Positions 44,015 to 56,673 of a stretch of 64,000 bases of DNA are shown piece after piece (the stretch's first letter is position 1; each line of letters opens with the position of its first letter). Below the pieces are notes generated by a model. It saw nothing but the letters and a program-made list of their open reading frames with translations, did no database searches and was not told the origin of the DNA. The position numbers were made by a program, and so were the translations under genes. The stretch comes from Nephrocerus scutellatus (lineage: Eukaryota > Arthropoda > Insecta > Diptera > Pipunculidae), in assembly GCA_947095585.1 (NCBI GenBank), contig OX352761.1, positions 135,190,277 to 135,254,276 on the forward strand. Direction: 5' to 3'.

Positions 44015-47000
44015 TTTAATTACATGCTAGACTCACCATCAGCCCATTACCACAGTCGACTCTTAAATACTCGAAAAATTAAATTTGTAGGGCTGTGTGG
44101 GGAAGTGTGCATTACATTGTTTTGTAACCGACCAAAGCATTTAAAATACTTCTTCTAAATCTTAAATGGCGTTAATTACATATTTCTATACGTATAGCAG
44201 AAAATCAATTTGCCTCTTATAATCTAATACACATTTTTTAAGTGAAATTTTTCATTTGCATGTTGAATGCGACACCATAGAAAAGGCCAATTGCTGTATT
44301 TATTTTCTATTTTTTTATTTTTCTAAACAGAATCAATAAATTCATTGAATATGTTAGCCTCACATTATTGTTATTATTCGAAGGAACTATATAGTTGACG
44401 CAGTGGTTTGCATTGGTATTTGTTGTTTGTTTTCGTCTAAATATGGAAAGTTGACAGGATGTCAGAATGTCATTGACCACAATTATTATTTTAAAAATTT
44501 TTTATTTCCAGTAATTAATTACTTTTTCAAATATTTTATATGATTGTGTAATAACGTATGATGCTTTACTCGTTTGCCTTTAATAGAAGCTTTTCCTTGT
44601 CAACATTTTGTGAATATATGCACGTTATTAAAAAGTGAATTTATAAGAAGGAATGTGAAGAAGTGCAATTCTGAACCTAGCTATTGTAGGTTTTGAGAAG
44701 TTTTTAATGACTGGATTGGATTGAGTTAAAAAATATGAAAAACACTTTCTGACGCTTTATGTTGGTTGTTGCACTCGTCATGAAATGGAGTTTAATTTAA
44801 GCTTTTCAATTCGTTGTAGTCAGGTTAATCTTCGCTCATGCAAACTGCAAGTCCTGCCGAGGACAAGTCCGTAACGTTTATAATATATCTCATTGTTACA
44901 AGTATGTGGAGTGTTCGCAATCGTATTCTACTTCTCTTGTTGTATTGCATTTTTTGTGAAAAAAGTGGCTGATTTAGCAGAGAATCTGCCGAGGTAGAGG
45001 CGCCCATTATTTCCAAGCAAACGATCCTTTCTTTTTGGTGTTTAGTGTTTTTTTAGCCATTTCCTGATCATCCAACTGAAAATGGGTCTGATTAGCATTA
45101 AGTAAAACCAGTGCACAATTTTTACACTCAGAACCGTTAATTTACCAAGTGCTCTTTTACATTGAATAAAGGTAAACTGAGATTTTGATATTCTCGACTG
45201 CAGGTGCATCTTCCACTTGATCTTGCAATCTAGAATTACCTCTAGATATTTGACTTCTATTACAAGAATAAGTACTTGTTGAAGATATCTCTTAAATTAT
45301 GAGCACATATGCACCCGGCTTTTGAAATTTTCAACAGCTTGACAGAAATAGAGAAAGGCAGGCACATTAATTATTTCCACAAATGCGATAGCCTGTATAA
45401 AGAAGAGTGTTGAGAATGGATACTGATAGAAAGCCGGTTTTAAGAATAAACAAAATGTTTTTCTTGTCAGAAAGTACCGCATCAAATTCGTTCACTACCA
45501 AAATCAAATATTTGAGTCAACAGGAATGTACACATCTTTAAAAAAGAAATAACTTGCTAACGCGTTTCACACTTGAATATCTTATAGGAAAGGACTAAAA
45601 CATACGCTACAAGACAACAGCAGATTAATCCACACCAAAAATAACTTCATGCATATTTTAAGACATTACACCTTTTTTTTAAGTCAAATAACAGCAAATT
45701 TATACCTGACACACTAACAAGAGTATTTTAGACGTGTCTTCTGCAAAGAATAATTGATTTTTATCTTTTTAAATATTCCATGTTCGATGCTACATATTGA
45801 CTCGTATATGCATAAATTTTTTGCTAAATTGTAATATAAAGAAAAATACCTAATTCTACTATATACTACTCTGGAACAGCTTTTTTCCATCTCAGAGAGG
45901 ATTAAGTGAGTTAATGAAATGTTGTGTTCATTCCATATACTAGACGTGACTTTAATTTTAATTAAAGTGTAAAAAATTGACTTAACAAAACCGAAGAAAA
46001 CAACGAAAAAAATGTAAAAAATATGCAGCACGTTTCGACTGTAAATGGTAATTTCTCTCTCAGCAGTTGTACTGTATTGATCGAATTATTTTGATGTTTA
46101 GGGCAGCTTTGTCATTATTGTTGAACTTTAAATTTACATCTTATTTCATTCATGTTTATGTAATTTTGTTAGTCTTAATAGCCCTAATTTCCTTAACGAA
46201 ACGAAATTTAATTAGTGCGAAAAATTTACTTGTTTTTATCAAATGCAATTAAATTTTCCTTTATACTCAAATTGTTATGTTAACGAATTGTTTTGTAGAT
46301 TTAAACAAGCAACGAACTAGAAACAACAAATTAACATACATAGATATAATTATTGTTGTTTAATTGCATTGAAAAATGAATAGTAAAAACAGCAGTTTTT
46401 ACCACGGAGTAGTGTAGTGTAGAAGTATTTTTGATACTTCGGTAAAGACAGAGCGACTTCTCCCCTCTCTGACATATAATACATTATAATAAATACATTA
46501 AGCAGATTCCATTTTAATTCTTTTGTAACAAGGTGCCAGTGCAAAGAGCAATTCAGAAATTGATTAACATAGCATTAACCAAAGAATAAGCTGGTTGGTT
46601 ATTTCACAAAGTAACATAAATGAACCTTCTGTTTTACCGCGTTTTTTGTTCAAGTTTGAAAGACAATTTAAGCTATGAAAGTGCAACATATTTCGATTCA
46701 CTTAACATGCAATTATTTTGTGCATTGAAATAATTTATTCGGATCAATATTTCTGTGACATAAGTAAAAATTAGTATTAAATTTTCTTTACATGTATGCG
46801 TAGTGCCTACTTGTTAGTTGATGCAAGTTTTTTGTTTGCTTAGAATTTTAATTTTCATTTGTGACTTAAAGTGTGCGAGGTAATGTGCACGTTGTTATTA
46901 TTACAAGTTATAGAAAGTTTACCAAGATTTGCAAACTGTTAACTGTCACCTATTCCAATTGACTGTTTGTGGGTTTGAGTGTTATGGGTGATAGAACCTT

Positions 47001-47684
47001 TGAAAGCTTTCAAATTAGATGTGTTAATATTTGCGCATTTAGTTCAACAACAACATGATTCTGGAGAAATTTCTATGAAATAAATAGTTTATTATGGGTA
47101 AACATAATTGAAAAATTAGCAACTGTTCGAACAACGTGACATTTGACATAGCGATGGATCATCCACAGTGGCAATTGTTGATTTTGCCTCATTTGCTTGT
47201 GATTTTTACTATTATAGCTTACGTCGTCAAACAATTTTCAGAAGTGCATTAATAAATTTTGGACAAACCTTTCATTGCTTTCGTCAGATTCTGCTGCGTA
47301 ACACAAAGTCAACACATTGATCAAAAATTTTAAATATTTTTCCTAAAATCTAAATTGTTTCTAATTTCAAACGGGTTGCAATTGCAACGAAAATTTTCAT
47401 CAAACAGAAATTTAATTTGGTCACATAAGCGTTCCCTCACAATGAAAAAAATGTATACTTTATGGATTAAGTTTTTATAAAAAAAAATTTCCCTCATAAT
47501 GTTGGAAATCCATACAATCCTGTAAGTCTTAAGTATTAAGTGTTTCTGTTGTGAGAGCTCCCTTATATATCATGTGATAGGGGTTGTTAGTTGCGATCCA
47601 GCCCTAAAAAGCGCGATATAAAACGTTGTTCTACTCTAACTACCGTCGGCTGACCGAAATCAAAAATAGCCTCTCAAAAATTAA
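44015..47684. other. Intergenic, nothing recognised (3.7 kb)
   Basis: Strongly AT-rich. ORFs of 60-105 codons here are low-complexity Phe/Ile/Lys/Tyr reading frames without domains. No tRNA or repeat was seen. Confidence 0.5.
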
Positions 47685-48660
47685 AGGCCCATCCCACAGA
47701 ATCCGTTACGTTTGTTGGAGCGAGTATGCAACTGACAGATCGAATAAATACACGCATTCTTATGGGAAGTGTCCCATAGGCAAAACACGTGACAGAAATG
47801 ACCAAAAAAATTGACCAACTTTCAGCATTTCTCTCTGGAAAATGTTTAGACAGTCACAGCAGTTTGACGTTTATTTTGGCTTTTATTTTTTTTTGCCTGT
47901 CGACGACAATGTATTCATTGGGTCACCTCTTTGCGTTACATACGGCACGTGAACGAATACTTCGGCGTAACTGACACAACGGATTCTATGGGCTGGGCTC
48001 TTTAGTAATGTTTTCTCTCATTACCGAGTAATCGGAACCTCTAGCAAAGTTACAATTTCAATTAAAAAGATTTGCAAACTCAAAATCACACCGAATCCCG
48101 GGTACAGTTTGCAAAAAGAGAAATGAGAGAGAAATCATAACAATAACTTAACTATCTGTATAACTTAAACTGTTAAATATGTCACTGAACTCTCTAAGCG
48201 AGTATGCAACTGACAGATCCATAGGCAAAGCATGTGACGGAAATCACAAAAAAAAGAATTGAACAACTTTCAGCTTTTGTCTGGCAAATGCTTTGACAGC
48301 TCTCTCTCACAGTAGTTTCAAGTTTATTTTGGCATTTGTTTTTCTTTATCTGCACGATGACAACGTATTCATTGGGTCACCTCTTTGCGTTACATATGGC
48401 AACGTCAACGATTACATCGGCGCAACTGACGTTACGGATTCCATGGGATGGGCCCTAAATTTTGTTTGCTCTCATTGCCGAGTAATCGGAACCTCTAGCA
48501 AAGTTACAATTTCAGTTAAGAAGGTTTGCAAGTGTAACTAAAAAATACATCGAAGCCCGAGTACGGTTGGTAAATAGAAACCAGGAGAGAGGAAACAATA
48601 CTATAACTTGACTATCTTGACTCTGTTAAAAAAGTCACTGAACTCTTTAAGGAAATTGAA
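47685..48660. repeat. 478-bp tandem duplication carrying MITE-like inverted termini
   Basis: The unit starting CGAGTATGCAACTGACAGAT at 47721 recurs at 48199 (period 478, clearly diverged). The terminus AGGCCCATCCCACAGAATCC + GTTACG at 47685-47712 is the inverted complement of segments at the end of each body: 47965-48000 and, better preserved, 48419-48456 (ACGTTACGGATTCCATGGGA + TGGGCCCT). So one left terminus faces two right termini. It is non-coding. Confidence 0.8.
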
Positions 48661-48731
48661 CGCTTCTTTATGATAAAAGATTTTTATTTTACAAGGTCAA
48701 CTTGTTTATTCTGAAGAATATTAAAAAAAAA

Positions 48732-48959
48732 TCTATACTAATATTATAAAGAGGTAATGTTAGTTTGTGTGTAGGAGGTAATCTTCGAAAATACTTCACT
48801 GATTTCAAAAATTATTTTACCAATATGTGTGCTATGTGTGTGTGCTATATGTGCTGTGTGCTGCACTGTTCGCTGCGCTGCTTTCTGTGCTGTAAGAACA
48901 TCACGCCATAAAGCGGCAATGACTGTGTGCTATGTGCAGCGCTGCTTTACGTACTATAA
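48732..48959 (+). mobile_element. Non-autonomous Helitron, 5' part
   Basis: A flanking A is followed by TCTATACTAATATTATAAAG, the typical insect Helitron 5' terminus, then GAGGTAATGTTAGTTTGTGT and a CTGTGCTGTG-rich stretch. It is interrupted or abutted by a second Helitron at 48960, so its own 3' end is not visible. Confidence 0.7.
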
Positions 48960-49204
48960 TCTATATATATAAAAATTAATGTCTGTTGGTTTGTAATACG
49001 ACACTAAAACTCTAAAACTAGTCAGTCGATTGAGCTGAAACTTTCACAGAATGCGTCTTAACAAAATCTCGGTAAACCACATAGTGCGAATATGATCGAG
49101 TTTGCGCTTTGTTTGGATTTAGGCAATAGTATCCCCCTCGCGTGGTAGTGATGGCAAGGCGGAGATTTATGTGTGCTAGTGGCGTAGCTCCCGGGAAAAG
49201 CTAG
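48960..49204 (+). mobile_element. Non-autonomous Helitron, complete (245 bp)
   Basis: The 5' end is TCTATATATATAAAAATTAA, with GTCTGTTGGTTTGTAATACG and a GAGCTGAAACTTTCACAGAA block common in insect Helitrons. The 3' end is CTAG (49201-49204) with a CCCGGG-centred hairpin just upstream (GTAGCTCCCGGGAAAAGCTA). It is flanked by A at 48959 and T at 49205, the A^T target rule. Confidence 0.8.
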
Positions 49205-49214
49205 TATTTTATAA

Positions 49215-49545
49215 GATAATATAGCGGAGCTTCTCAGCTTGCCATATGGATAGATGTAATTCAGGTTTAAGGACTGAATTTGCTTAAAAGGTTTATAGTT
49301 TCCAGAAAGTCTCTTCTTTTATACAATTCCTCATACCGCTATGAATAAAAAAACACGCCATCGTTAGCCAAGAGCTAAAAAATTATTTTAAAACAAGTCC
49401 CATCCTTTTCTTACTAGTTTTACGAGTGTACACACTAACAAACAAAAAAACACGCGCACGCTGAAAAAAAATGTATTTGCTCTGATAATTAGCTTCGCCG
49501 TTCGAGCTTACAATAATTCAAGCTTGACAATAAGATTTCTGCGAT
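49215..49545 (+). repeat. Dispersed repeat family B, copy 6
   Basis: GAGCTTCTCAGCTTGCCATA, ACACGCCATCGTTAGCCAAG, ACAAGTCCCATCCTTTTCTT and TAGCTTCGCCGTTCGAGC, in the same order as copy 3. Confidence 0.65.
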
Positions 49546-52030
49546 AGAGAGTAGGTATTATATAAGTTTGGCAATTATCTAAATATGTATCTATAGAATA
49601 ATTTATATAGAGATTCATATTTTAAAGCCATATTGCTAAAAATGTTGTTAGTATTACTTCGATTTGAAGCTCAACATATATTTTAACGTCAGGTCAATAG
49701 GCAGACTTAAACTACAGGTTATGCTAATGTCGATTAAGTTATTTGTTAAAAAAAGTCCAAATTCCCACTTTTTTCATAGTTGTCATCCTTCGGTTTTCCG
49801 GCAATCGTGTGAATATATTTTGTAAATTCCATAGATTAGTAAACTATATATATGGTCTTTAGAATAATAGGGTTAATAAACTACGAACTTACAGATGCTA
49901 CTAAAAATGTTACACAACATTTTACTACACCACTCTTAAGAGGTAGCCTTGAATAACGTGAGCGATCAAGTTTGAAATTTTTGTGGTGATCTGAAACAGG
50001 TATTTGGCTATTTTGAAAGGTATCACTATTTTGTTGGAAAATACTCTGATTCATGCGCGGTGCGTATCGCATATGGAAATCCCACATGACCAACTATGCA
50101 AGCACCGCAACAGCGAGTTGGATGTTCTGAAAAATACAGAGGCGATGGTATTTTACGCTTCCTGAAATAAAGATAAATAAAAGTGGGCAATTTTAGTTAT
50201 TAATTGATGCAAGATTTTTTAAGGAACCAAACGATAGTCGAACCTTATTAGAGAACTAATCATATCAATATATAATCTATACATAAGATCCAGTTCTAAT
50301 TCTTAACCTTTGAAAGATTGATTACTTGATATAAAATGAATGAAATAAATTACAAAGTTGATTATCAGTGTTTAAGTCTCACGTTCCCATTATAATAAAA
50401 AAACATTATTTTTTAAAGGCAATTCGTCCCACTTTGAAATGCGATCGCTTGCAGAATATTTGTTCAACAATGGTTAGCTCAAAATTCACACCGTGCATCT
50501 TTGGAGGAGATACTTATTATGTTGTAATTGCATACTCGACTCGTATTTAAAAAAAAGTGTTTAATACACGCGGAATTTGTTTGTCAAAGGTGCATAATAC
50601 GTTTCTGGCCAAACGATTTATACTTTATTTGTAAAAGTTAAATTGAATGTCGGTGCTAACTCCGATGAAACCGAGGTGAACGTGAACATAACGCATATCT
50701 TATATGAGTTCATGGTCATTCTTATTGCTCAGGTGGTTGTTCGTTTAATTTGTTGGTGGCTTCATTCATAATTTAGACGACCACAAACAACTGTCGTGAT
50801 GATTGTTCGGTCACCTGCCAAATGGAACAAAATACTCGTAATTTGTTAGAAAGATAAGTGTCATATTGAGAATCACACGTGACATCTTCACCCATCTTAT
50901 ACGGTGGACTGTGTAAGTGATTCTTTGTAAGTATATGTGTTTTTGTTTGCATTTGTGATATGGGTATGCCGGCGATCCAGCGAGAAACAATCACAATTGC
51001 TCGTAAAATGTACTTAGTAAATATTACTTTTTTAAATATCCGTCAATTGTGTGGTGATGATGCCGCCGACAAGTGAGAAAAATATATACATATATATATA
51101 TGTATATAAAAATTAACAAATCATTTGGAACATTTGATAAAATGAGGTATTGTTTTTTGTATGCAAAACGTAAGTTAAGGCATCCGGACGAATGTGAAGT
51201 GCACCTAAATATTACAGTATTTAAATTTTTAATATTTTTATTGATGAGAAATATATAAACTTTCTTCTCTGCACGTTCCATATTGGACAAATTGTTTCGA
51301 TTAATATCTTCATTAGAAAAAAAGCAAAAAAACTAAGAAAGATCATTTCTTGCTTGTTTAATAATTAGTTTCTTCCTCTAAGTAATTTATTTCCAGTCTT
51401 TTCCTTTTAAACTGATTTCCTAAACTTACATACTAATGATAATGTTTGCATCTTGAGAGCTTACTCGACACAGTCTGTGATTTTTGCCATCCAAATTTTT
51501 TCTCTCGGGAAAAGTTTTCAGGACATGCCTTCTGTTTAAAATTATTTATTTACCAAAGAAGAATCTTGGGAACTATTGTTAGTTATAAATAAATAACTTA
51601 CTGACTATATATTAGAACCCAGACATGCATCACGTAAGACTAAAACGTCTCAACGAAAACGACTTGATGATATTTTATCCCACGTAACTTCATTTGTTCC
51701 TTTGCTTAGTCACACACTTGAGTCTCAAGAAAGCAATCAATCGTCCAGCCGAGTACCGTAGTGTTAACCGTTAATATTTTCAATTATTGTGTCTTTATTT
51801 AATTATTTTACTCTAGACCATCTCACTATCTTTGACTTGTCTGCTCCACCATGCATCTTTGTTTAAATATGACCTCTTACTACATATCATCCTCTTCTGG
51901 GTATTAACTAAGTTAAACGGAACTGATTTTTTTCCATGTAGACCCTAGCTGACACTGCGACCTTAAAGATCTATTGTATCATAGGGTGTGACTAATATTA
52001 GAGACGAGCTACCTTTCTAATGAAGAATAG
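49546..52030. other. Intergenic, nothing recognised (2.5 kb)
   Basis: AT-rich, with an alternating AT/GTAT stretch at 51085-51110. No coding signal was seen. Confidence 0.5.
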
Positions 52031-52037
52031 TATATCC

Positions 52038-53245
52038 TTAGTGGCGGAGTTTTTTAAATCTGCTGCCGAACATATACGTCGGATGGTTCGTCATTTTTTG
52101 AGCAGAACCCACATTTGTTTCTGAGCCTAGCTTAATTTTGTTAAGGTGATACCGCAAGCCAGAGAGACCTGTGAGAAAACTCACCAGCTTTCTAATGATA
52201 TCATTGTCTAGGTAAAAGATTTCCTTATAGGAGTGCGGCCTATTTAATCGTTTGGATTGTCTCAGCCCTGAGACATTTTTCCAATGGCCCACGGTGAAGT
52301 TTATGCTATCAATTATTACTCAGCGCTATGGCGGAAGCCCAGTTGACACTACAGTGGGGTTCAGGTACTATTAACGCAGATTCTGAGCAAGCCATAGCTA
52401 GTTCATCTGCAGATTCGTTGACTAGGGACCCAACCGAATTTCACTCTGTTTTATCTGGCAAGAGATTTAAGTGCCTCGTAGCAGCTTTTAACTGATAAAA
52501 AATCCTTTAAGTTGGACGACAGTGCTTTAATATTTCTACCTCAAATAACTTGCCGCAACAGTACACCTTGATTATAATGTCGTGGATAGTGCAAAACATG
52601 TTTCTGTCGGGAATTGAGTAAAGTATTTTTAGGTGTTCCTCATGGTCACCTGGTTTCTACCATGCAGCTTAAAAGCGCATGAAGTGGCCATCTTCATAAG
52701 ATTTTTAAGGGTGGAAGCCCAATAACAGCTACTAATGCCCCCGTAGGGCACCCGTGATTTAGACCCCTAGCTCTGCCGTAAAAGCGTCTGCAGGCCCACA
52801 TGTCGCGTTCGATGGCGGACTTGTTGTAAGAATTCCAGCTTAGCCATTTATCAAGGATAACTTCGAGATATTTAATCTCACTGGAATAAACTACAGTGTT
52901 GCCTTTGACAGTGATAGGTCCTAGATTGACCAATCTTATTTTTGTGAAAGGCACTAGAACGGTTTTGCAAGGATAAATGGATAGTCCTTCACTGCTGCAC
53001 CGTTCAAAAACTTGCTCCTTGCATAATGTAATGGTCGTGCTGTGTTTACCACTAACAAGAATCGCTAAATCGTCCGCATAAACAATGGCGATGTACCCAT
53101 ATTCCTGTAGATTGGCTAGAAGGTTGTCGATGACTAGTGACCAAAGAAGGGGGGACAAGACTCCTCCTTGGGTACAACCTTTAACTGCGTTCGCAGACAC
53201 AGACACTCCTTCTTGACTTCTTTCGAGCATGACCTTATCCATTAT
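52038..53245 (-). mobile_element. LINE family L (R1/I/Loa-like), RT palm-thumb, RNase H end and C-terminal region
   Basis: The first open frame (53242-52694, 182 codons) carries MDKVMLERSQEGVSVSANAV, KGCTQGGVLSPLLWSLVIDN (motif B) and IAIVYADDLAILVSGK (catalytic YADD intact), then motif D/E and the thumb (EIKYLEVILDKWLSWNSY). Downstream, frames broken by stops read NSVGSLVNESADELAMACSE, the end of an RNase H domain, followed by a C-terminal 84-codon frame (52292-52038: MGHWKNVSGLRQSKRLNRPH...). The 5' truncation is just before motif B. Confidence 0.85.
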
Positions 53246-53337
53246 TGATCAATTGGATCAACTTATTATCTATCGGTATTCCTCAAAATCATTCATTAAC
53301 TTACGTCAATTTATAATGCGGCTATGTTGTACTTATT

Positions 53338-53465
53338 GGGAACCGTGGCTCAGCGGATAAGAGCATGCTTTCTGAGCAGGAGGTTGTCGAATCCTAGTAA
53401 CACCAAAAGTATTTTTCACGGTGTCCCACCTCTCGCGAAAGTCTGACAAACGTCCGAGATTCAAA
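53338..53465 (+). mobile_element. tRNA-derived SINE, copy 4 (3'-truncated)
   Basis: GGGAACCGTGGCTCAGCGGA (A box) and AGGAGGTTGTCGAATCC (B box) are followed by the family blocks CCCACCTCTCGCGAAAG, TCTGACAAAC and GTCCGAGA. Similarity then stops, so the 3' half with the stem-loop is missing. Confidence 0.75.
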
Positions 53466-53579
53466 CTTCTACAAAAGGTATGACATGACGGATCATTGCC
53501 CTAATTAGAGTTTTCATTTTTAAGGCAAAATTTTATGTGACTATTGTTATATTCGTATCCGGTCGACACAAGGATCATC

Positions 53580-53792
53580 AAGAACGACAACATAACATAA
53601 ACGGTCACCAGGGATTGAATTCAACGAGACTGCCGACAAGCTAGTCGAGCTTAGCTACTTCAAGCGACAAGCCAGGTTTAACCCGTTTATAAGTATTAAT
53701 CGTAGAAGTTTTTAGCCGCTTAATATGAATGTGGTATGATTTGCCGGATTCTGTATTTTGCATCTATATGATACGCAGTCATTTAACACGGA
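53580..53792 (+). mobile_element. LINE debris: RNase H scrap and family J 3' scrap
   Basis: GHQGIEFNETADKLVELSY (53604 on) is an RNase H C-terminal motif. AATGTGGTATGATTTGCCGG and ATATGATACGCAGTCATTTA (53735 on) match the LINE J 3' region. Confidence 0.55.
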
Positions 53793-54001
53793 GAATTTAA
53801 AAAAAAGCTTATGGGTTCTCTGGCAGATAGTCAGTACTTAAGATAACGTTACTATAAGCTAAAGTAGCAGTAGCAGTAGCAGAGTGTGAACTATTGCTTA
53901 TAGGCAGACTCATTACTGTATTTTAAGTGCGTGAGTGCTCTGCTTCCTTTTCACAGCAACACTCAATTAATGGCCTTAAGAAACTCAAAACTTTGGACTA
54001 C
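53793..54001. repeat. Short (AGCAGT)n tract, otherwise unremarkable
   Basis: TAGCAGTAGCAGTAGCAG at 53863-53881. Confidence 0.6.
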
Positions 54002-54153
54002 CTATGGTACGAACCACAGGTTAATTATTATTTTCCTTGTGACAATAGTCCTCATATCAATAGGCAGGGTAATAAACCTTTGGTACGAACCACAGGTTAA
54101 TTATTATTTTCCTTGAGACAATAGACCTGATATCACTGGGCAGGGTGATATAA
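54002..54153. repeat. 76-bp tandem duplication (2 units)
   Basis: TGGTACGAACCACAGGTTAA at 54005 and 54081. The units differ at a handful of positions (TGTGACAATAGTCCTC vs TGAGACAATAGACCTG). The reading frame continues through the first unit but ends in the second. Confidence 0.85.
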
Positions 54154-56210
54154 CAAAAAAAAAATACTTTTTTGCACACTACTACTACTCAGAAGTACTG
54201 CGTACACTGATCAATTAGCACAAATAAAAAAGGGAAACACTCAGTTTCGAAACATTGCGTTTCAATTCGAAGTAATATGATAGTCTTCCACGATTCATTA
54301 TCATAAAACTAGGAGCGTTTTAGTTATATATGTAGAATATTTAGTTAAAAAATTAACATATTGTAAACTTGTTTATATAGGTCTGTGAAGGTTAAGGTTA
54401 AACAATACACGTGCGCTATGTGCCTGCCAAAAGACCACTTTCCAAAAACTATTAATTAATTCTTAAACTAAACTTATGTCTTAACTTTTGTACGTATTTA
54501 TTCAACTGGAAAACCAGTTTAAAAATCGACTACTTCTTAATAGAATTCTCTTTTTTTTTTTCAATACTGGTATATCTTAAAATATGGCGATGAATATTAA
54601 CTATTTACATATATGTATATGTTGTTTAATAGGAATAAATACCTAGTGCAATATCATGTAAGAATCCTGTAATTGGCTCACTAAAACTTAAAGCACCAAA
54701 GAGAACAATTTTTTGCCCAACGACAAATTCTCAATTGTTGCATAAATATAGAGAAGTGTTGATGATTTGAATTTAGATAGGATTTCATATTGTGCGTATA
54801 TTTATCTGGACGTATACATTGCTTCTATAATACGTCGCAGCATATGCGAATAGTCCGGAAGATTAAACCGCTTAAAAAAGATATCGCATTATTCATTGCA
54901 CGTTTCTTAAGTTTAAAAACTCTGTATCGGTTTATAAACAAATAAATAATAATAATTATTATAATAATAATTGCGCCTTTCCTATCACCCCAAATAGAAA
55001 TAGCAACATCAGAAGTTAGCAATATGGCAGACTCTACCGGCGTACTACATACTCTAAGTTGACAGGGAGATGCCTCGCCACACATATGCATAATACAAAG
55101 CCTGTCAGGCAGCACCTTATTTGTATTAACGAAACTTAAAGTTTCTTTTTTTCCGTAGTTCGTCAGACATGAAAGGTATGTTTTATGGCGCGCGGAGCAC
55201 ACTCATATCAACGTATACGCACTCTCATTTAAAATCTGACGCATAGGCATTGGGGTTAAATGCTTATTTTATTTATTTTTTTAGCAGTTTTGTATGTATA
55301 GAAAAAGAATTAAGGCACATGGGCAATATATTGACAAATAGCATATTGAAATGGGAAAATTTATATGAGAAGTTTTATTCATAATTATAATTTTTTCTCT
55401 AACGATTATAATTTTTAGTATTGTCTTTCGACTTTGGTTTTTGAATTTTAATTGACGAATTATTTTATACAGCGTATTTTTTTATGATATCAATGATGTG
55501 ATTTGAACATTTTCAGTCATTAAGTCAAATCAGACTTTGTTTAACTATTGTTGATAGAGATTTTTTTAAGAAATCAGCTTTTATGAATGAATTTTTTGAC
55601 CGCTACAGTGGAATGTTAATTTTTTCTTTATTTTTTCATTCTTTCTTTTATTAAGAAGACGGGCTTAAAACTTTGCGTTGGTGTTAGATCGCTTCATTAG
55701 CACAGATATCATGAGTTTTATTCCGCTAAGGAGATACAACTTCGCTTGACAACTGAAGGATGTTTCATTTAATTATAAAAAATAGCATTTTTATTATTAA
55801 ACATAATAATATAAGAAAACAAATTATTGATAATAGTTATGCAACACAAAAAATTATTAAAACGATATTAAGATGTAGTTTTACATTGCGCAGTTTAGCA
55901 GAAAAATTGTTTTGTTCGTGTGAAAAATAGCGTACATCACTCCCTGAAAAGTTGTTCTCGTGCTCGTTAGATTGCTGCACTTGGCTATGCCATTTGTAGC
56001 TATTAATAAATACTTAAATCGAGGAAGCATGCCTAATAGTATACGATTTATCCCATTATAGATAACCAGACACTGAATCAGCTTAACCCTAAGCTGGATA
56101 TGCAGAAGTGTACACAAAGCCAATGAGATGCGGAATCGGATTTAGAACGGCGCTAACTTTAAGTTTGCAAAAAGCAGCCGACTACTATGCTTTCCGTGGC
56201 TTACGAATCT
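54154..56210. other. Intergenic, nothing recognised
   Basis: AT-rich. An ATTATTATAATAATAATT stretch lies near 54950. Confidence 0.5.
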
Positions 56211-56214
56211 GTCT

Positions 56215-56530
56215 TGAGTTTTTTAAAAACTTTTACTTAACTTGGCTTGGTTCCTTTTTGTGTGTATTTTCGACAAATTTGAGGTCCTTTTTAACCACTT
56301 TCCATACGACCTAGAGAGCTGAAATTTTGTAAGTGTCTAAGACCAAAAAACATTTTTTATATTCCGAGTATGACGCATGTCGCTTGTGGTGCATGTGCGT
56401 GCGTGCGTGTTTATATTCCGACTATGACGCGTGTCAAGTATCGCGTGTGGCGCGTGTGATGGGTTGAATTTTTTTTTCGACTTCTTTGAGTGTGTGAGTG
56501 TCTAAGTCCAAAATATTTTTTATCAAAAGT
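56215..56530 (+). repeat. Dispersed repeat family B, copy 7 (GCGTG-rich module)
   Basis: TTTGAGGTCCTTTTTAACCA, TTTCCATACGACCTAGAGAG, TATGACGCGTGTCAAGTATC and GTGTGGCGCGTGTGATGGG. It has a second TATATTCCGA(G/C)TATGACGC block about 55 bp on. Confidence 0.65.
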
Positions 56531-56673
56531 CTGGCGAAAATATTGATTCAAGAAAGAAATGTGCTCTTTAAACTTTATAAGGCTGATGTTTCTATTCTAT
56601 GCTGGGTAGAAACATGGCTATCAATGTTTATAAATAGTCCAGTGACATTGTAGCTAGAAGCCTTCAGGAGTTA

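Noticed and set aside
44015..47600. Several 60-105-codon ORFs
   Set aside because: Composition is that of AT-rich DNA in any frame, overlapping on both strands, with no domain.
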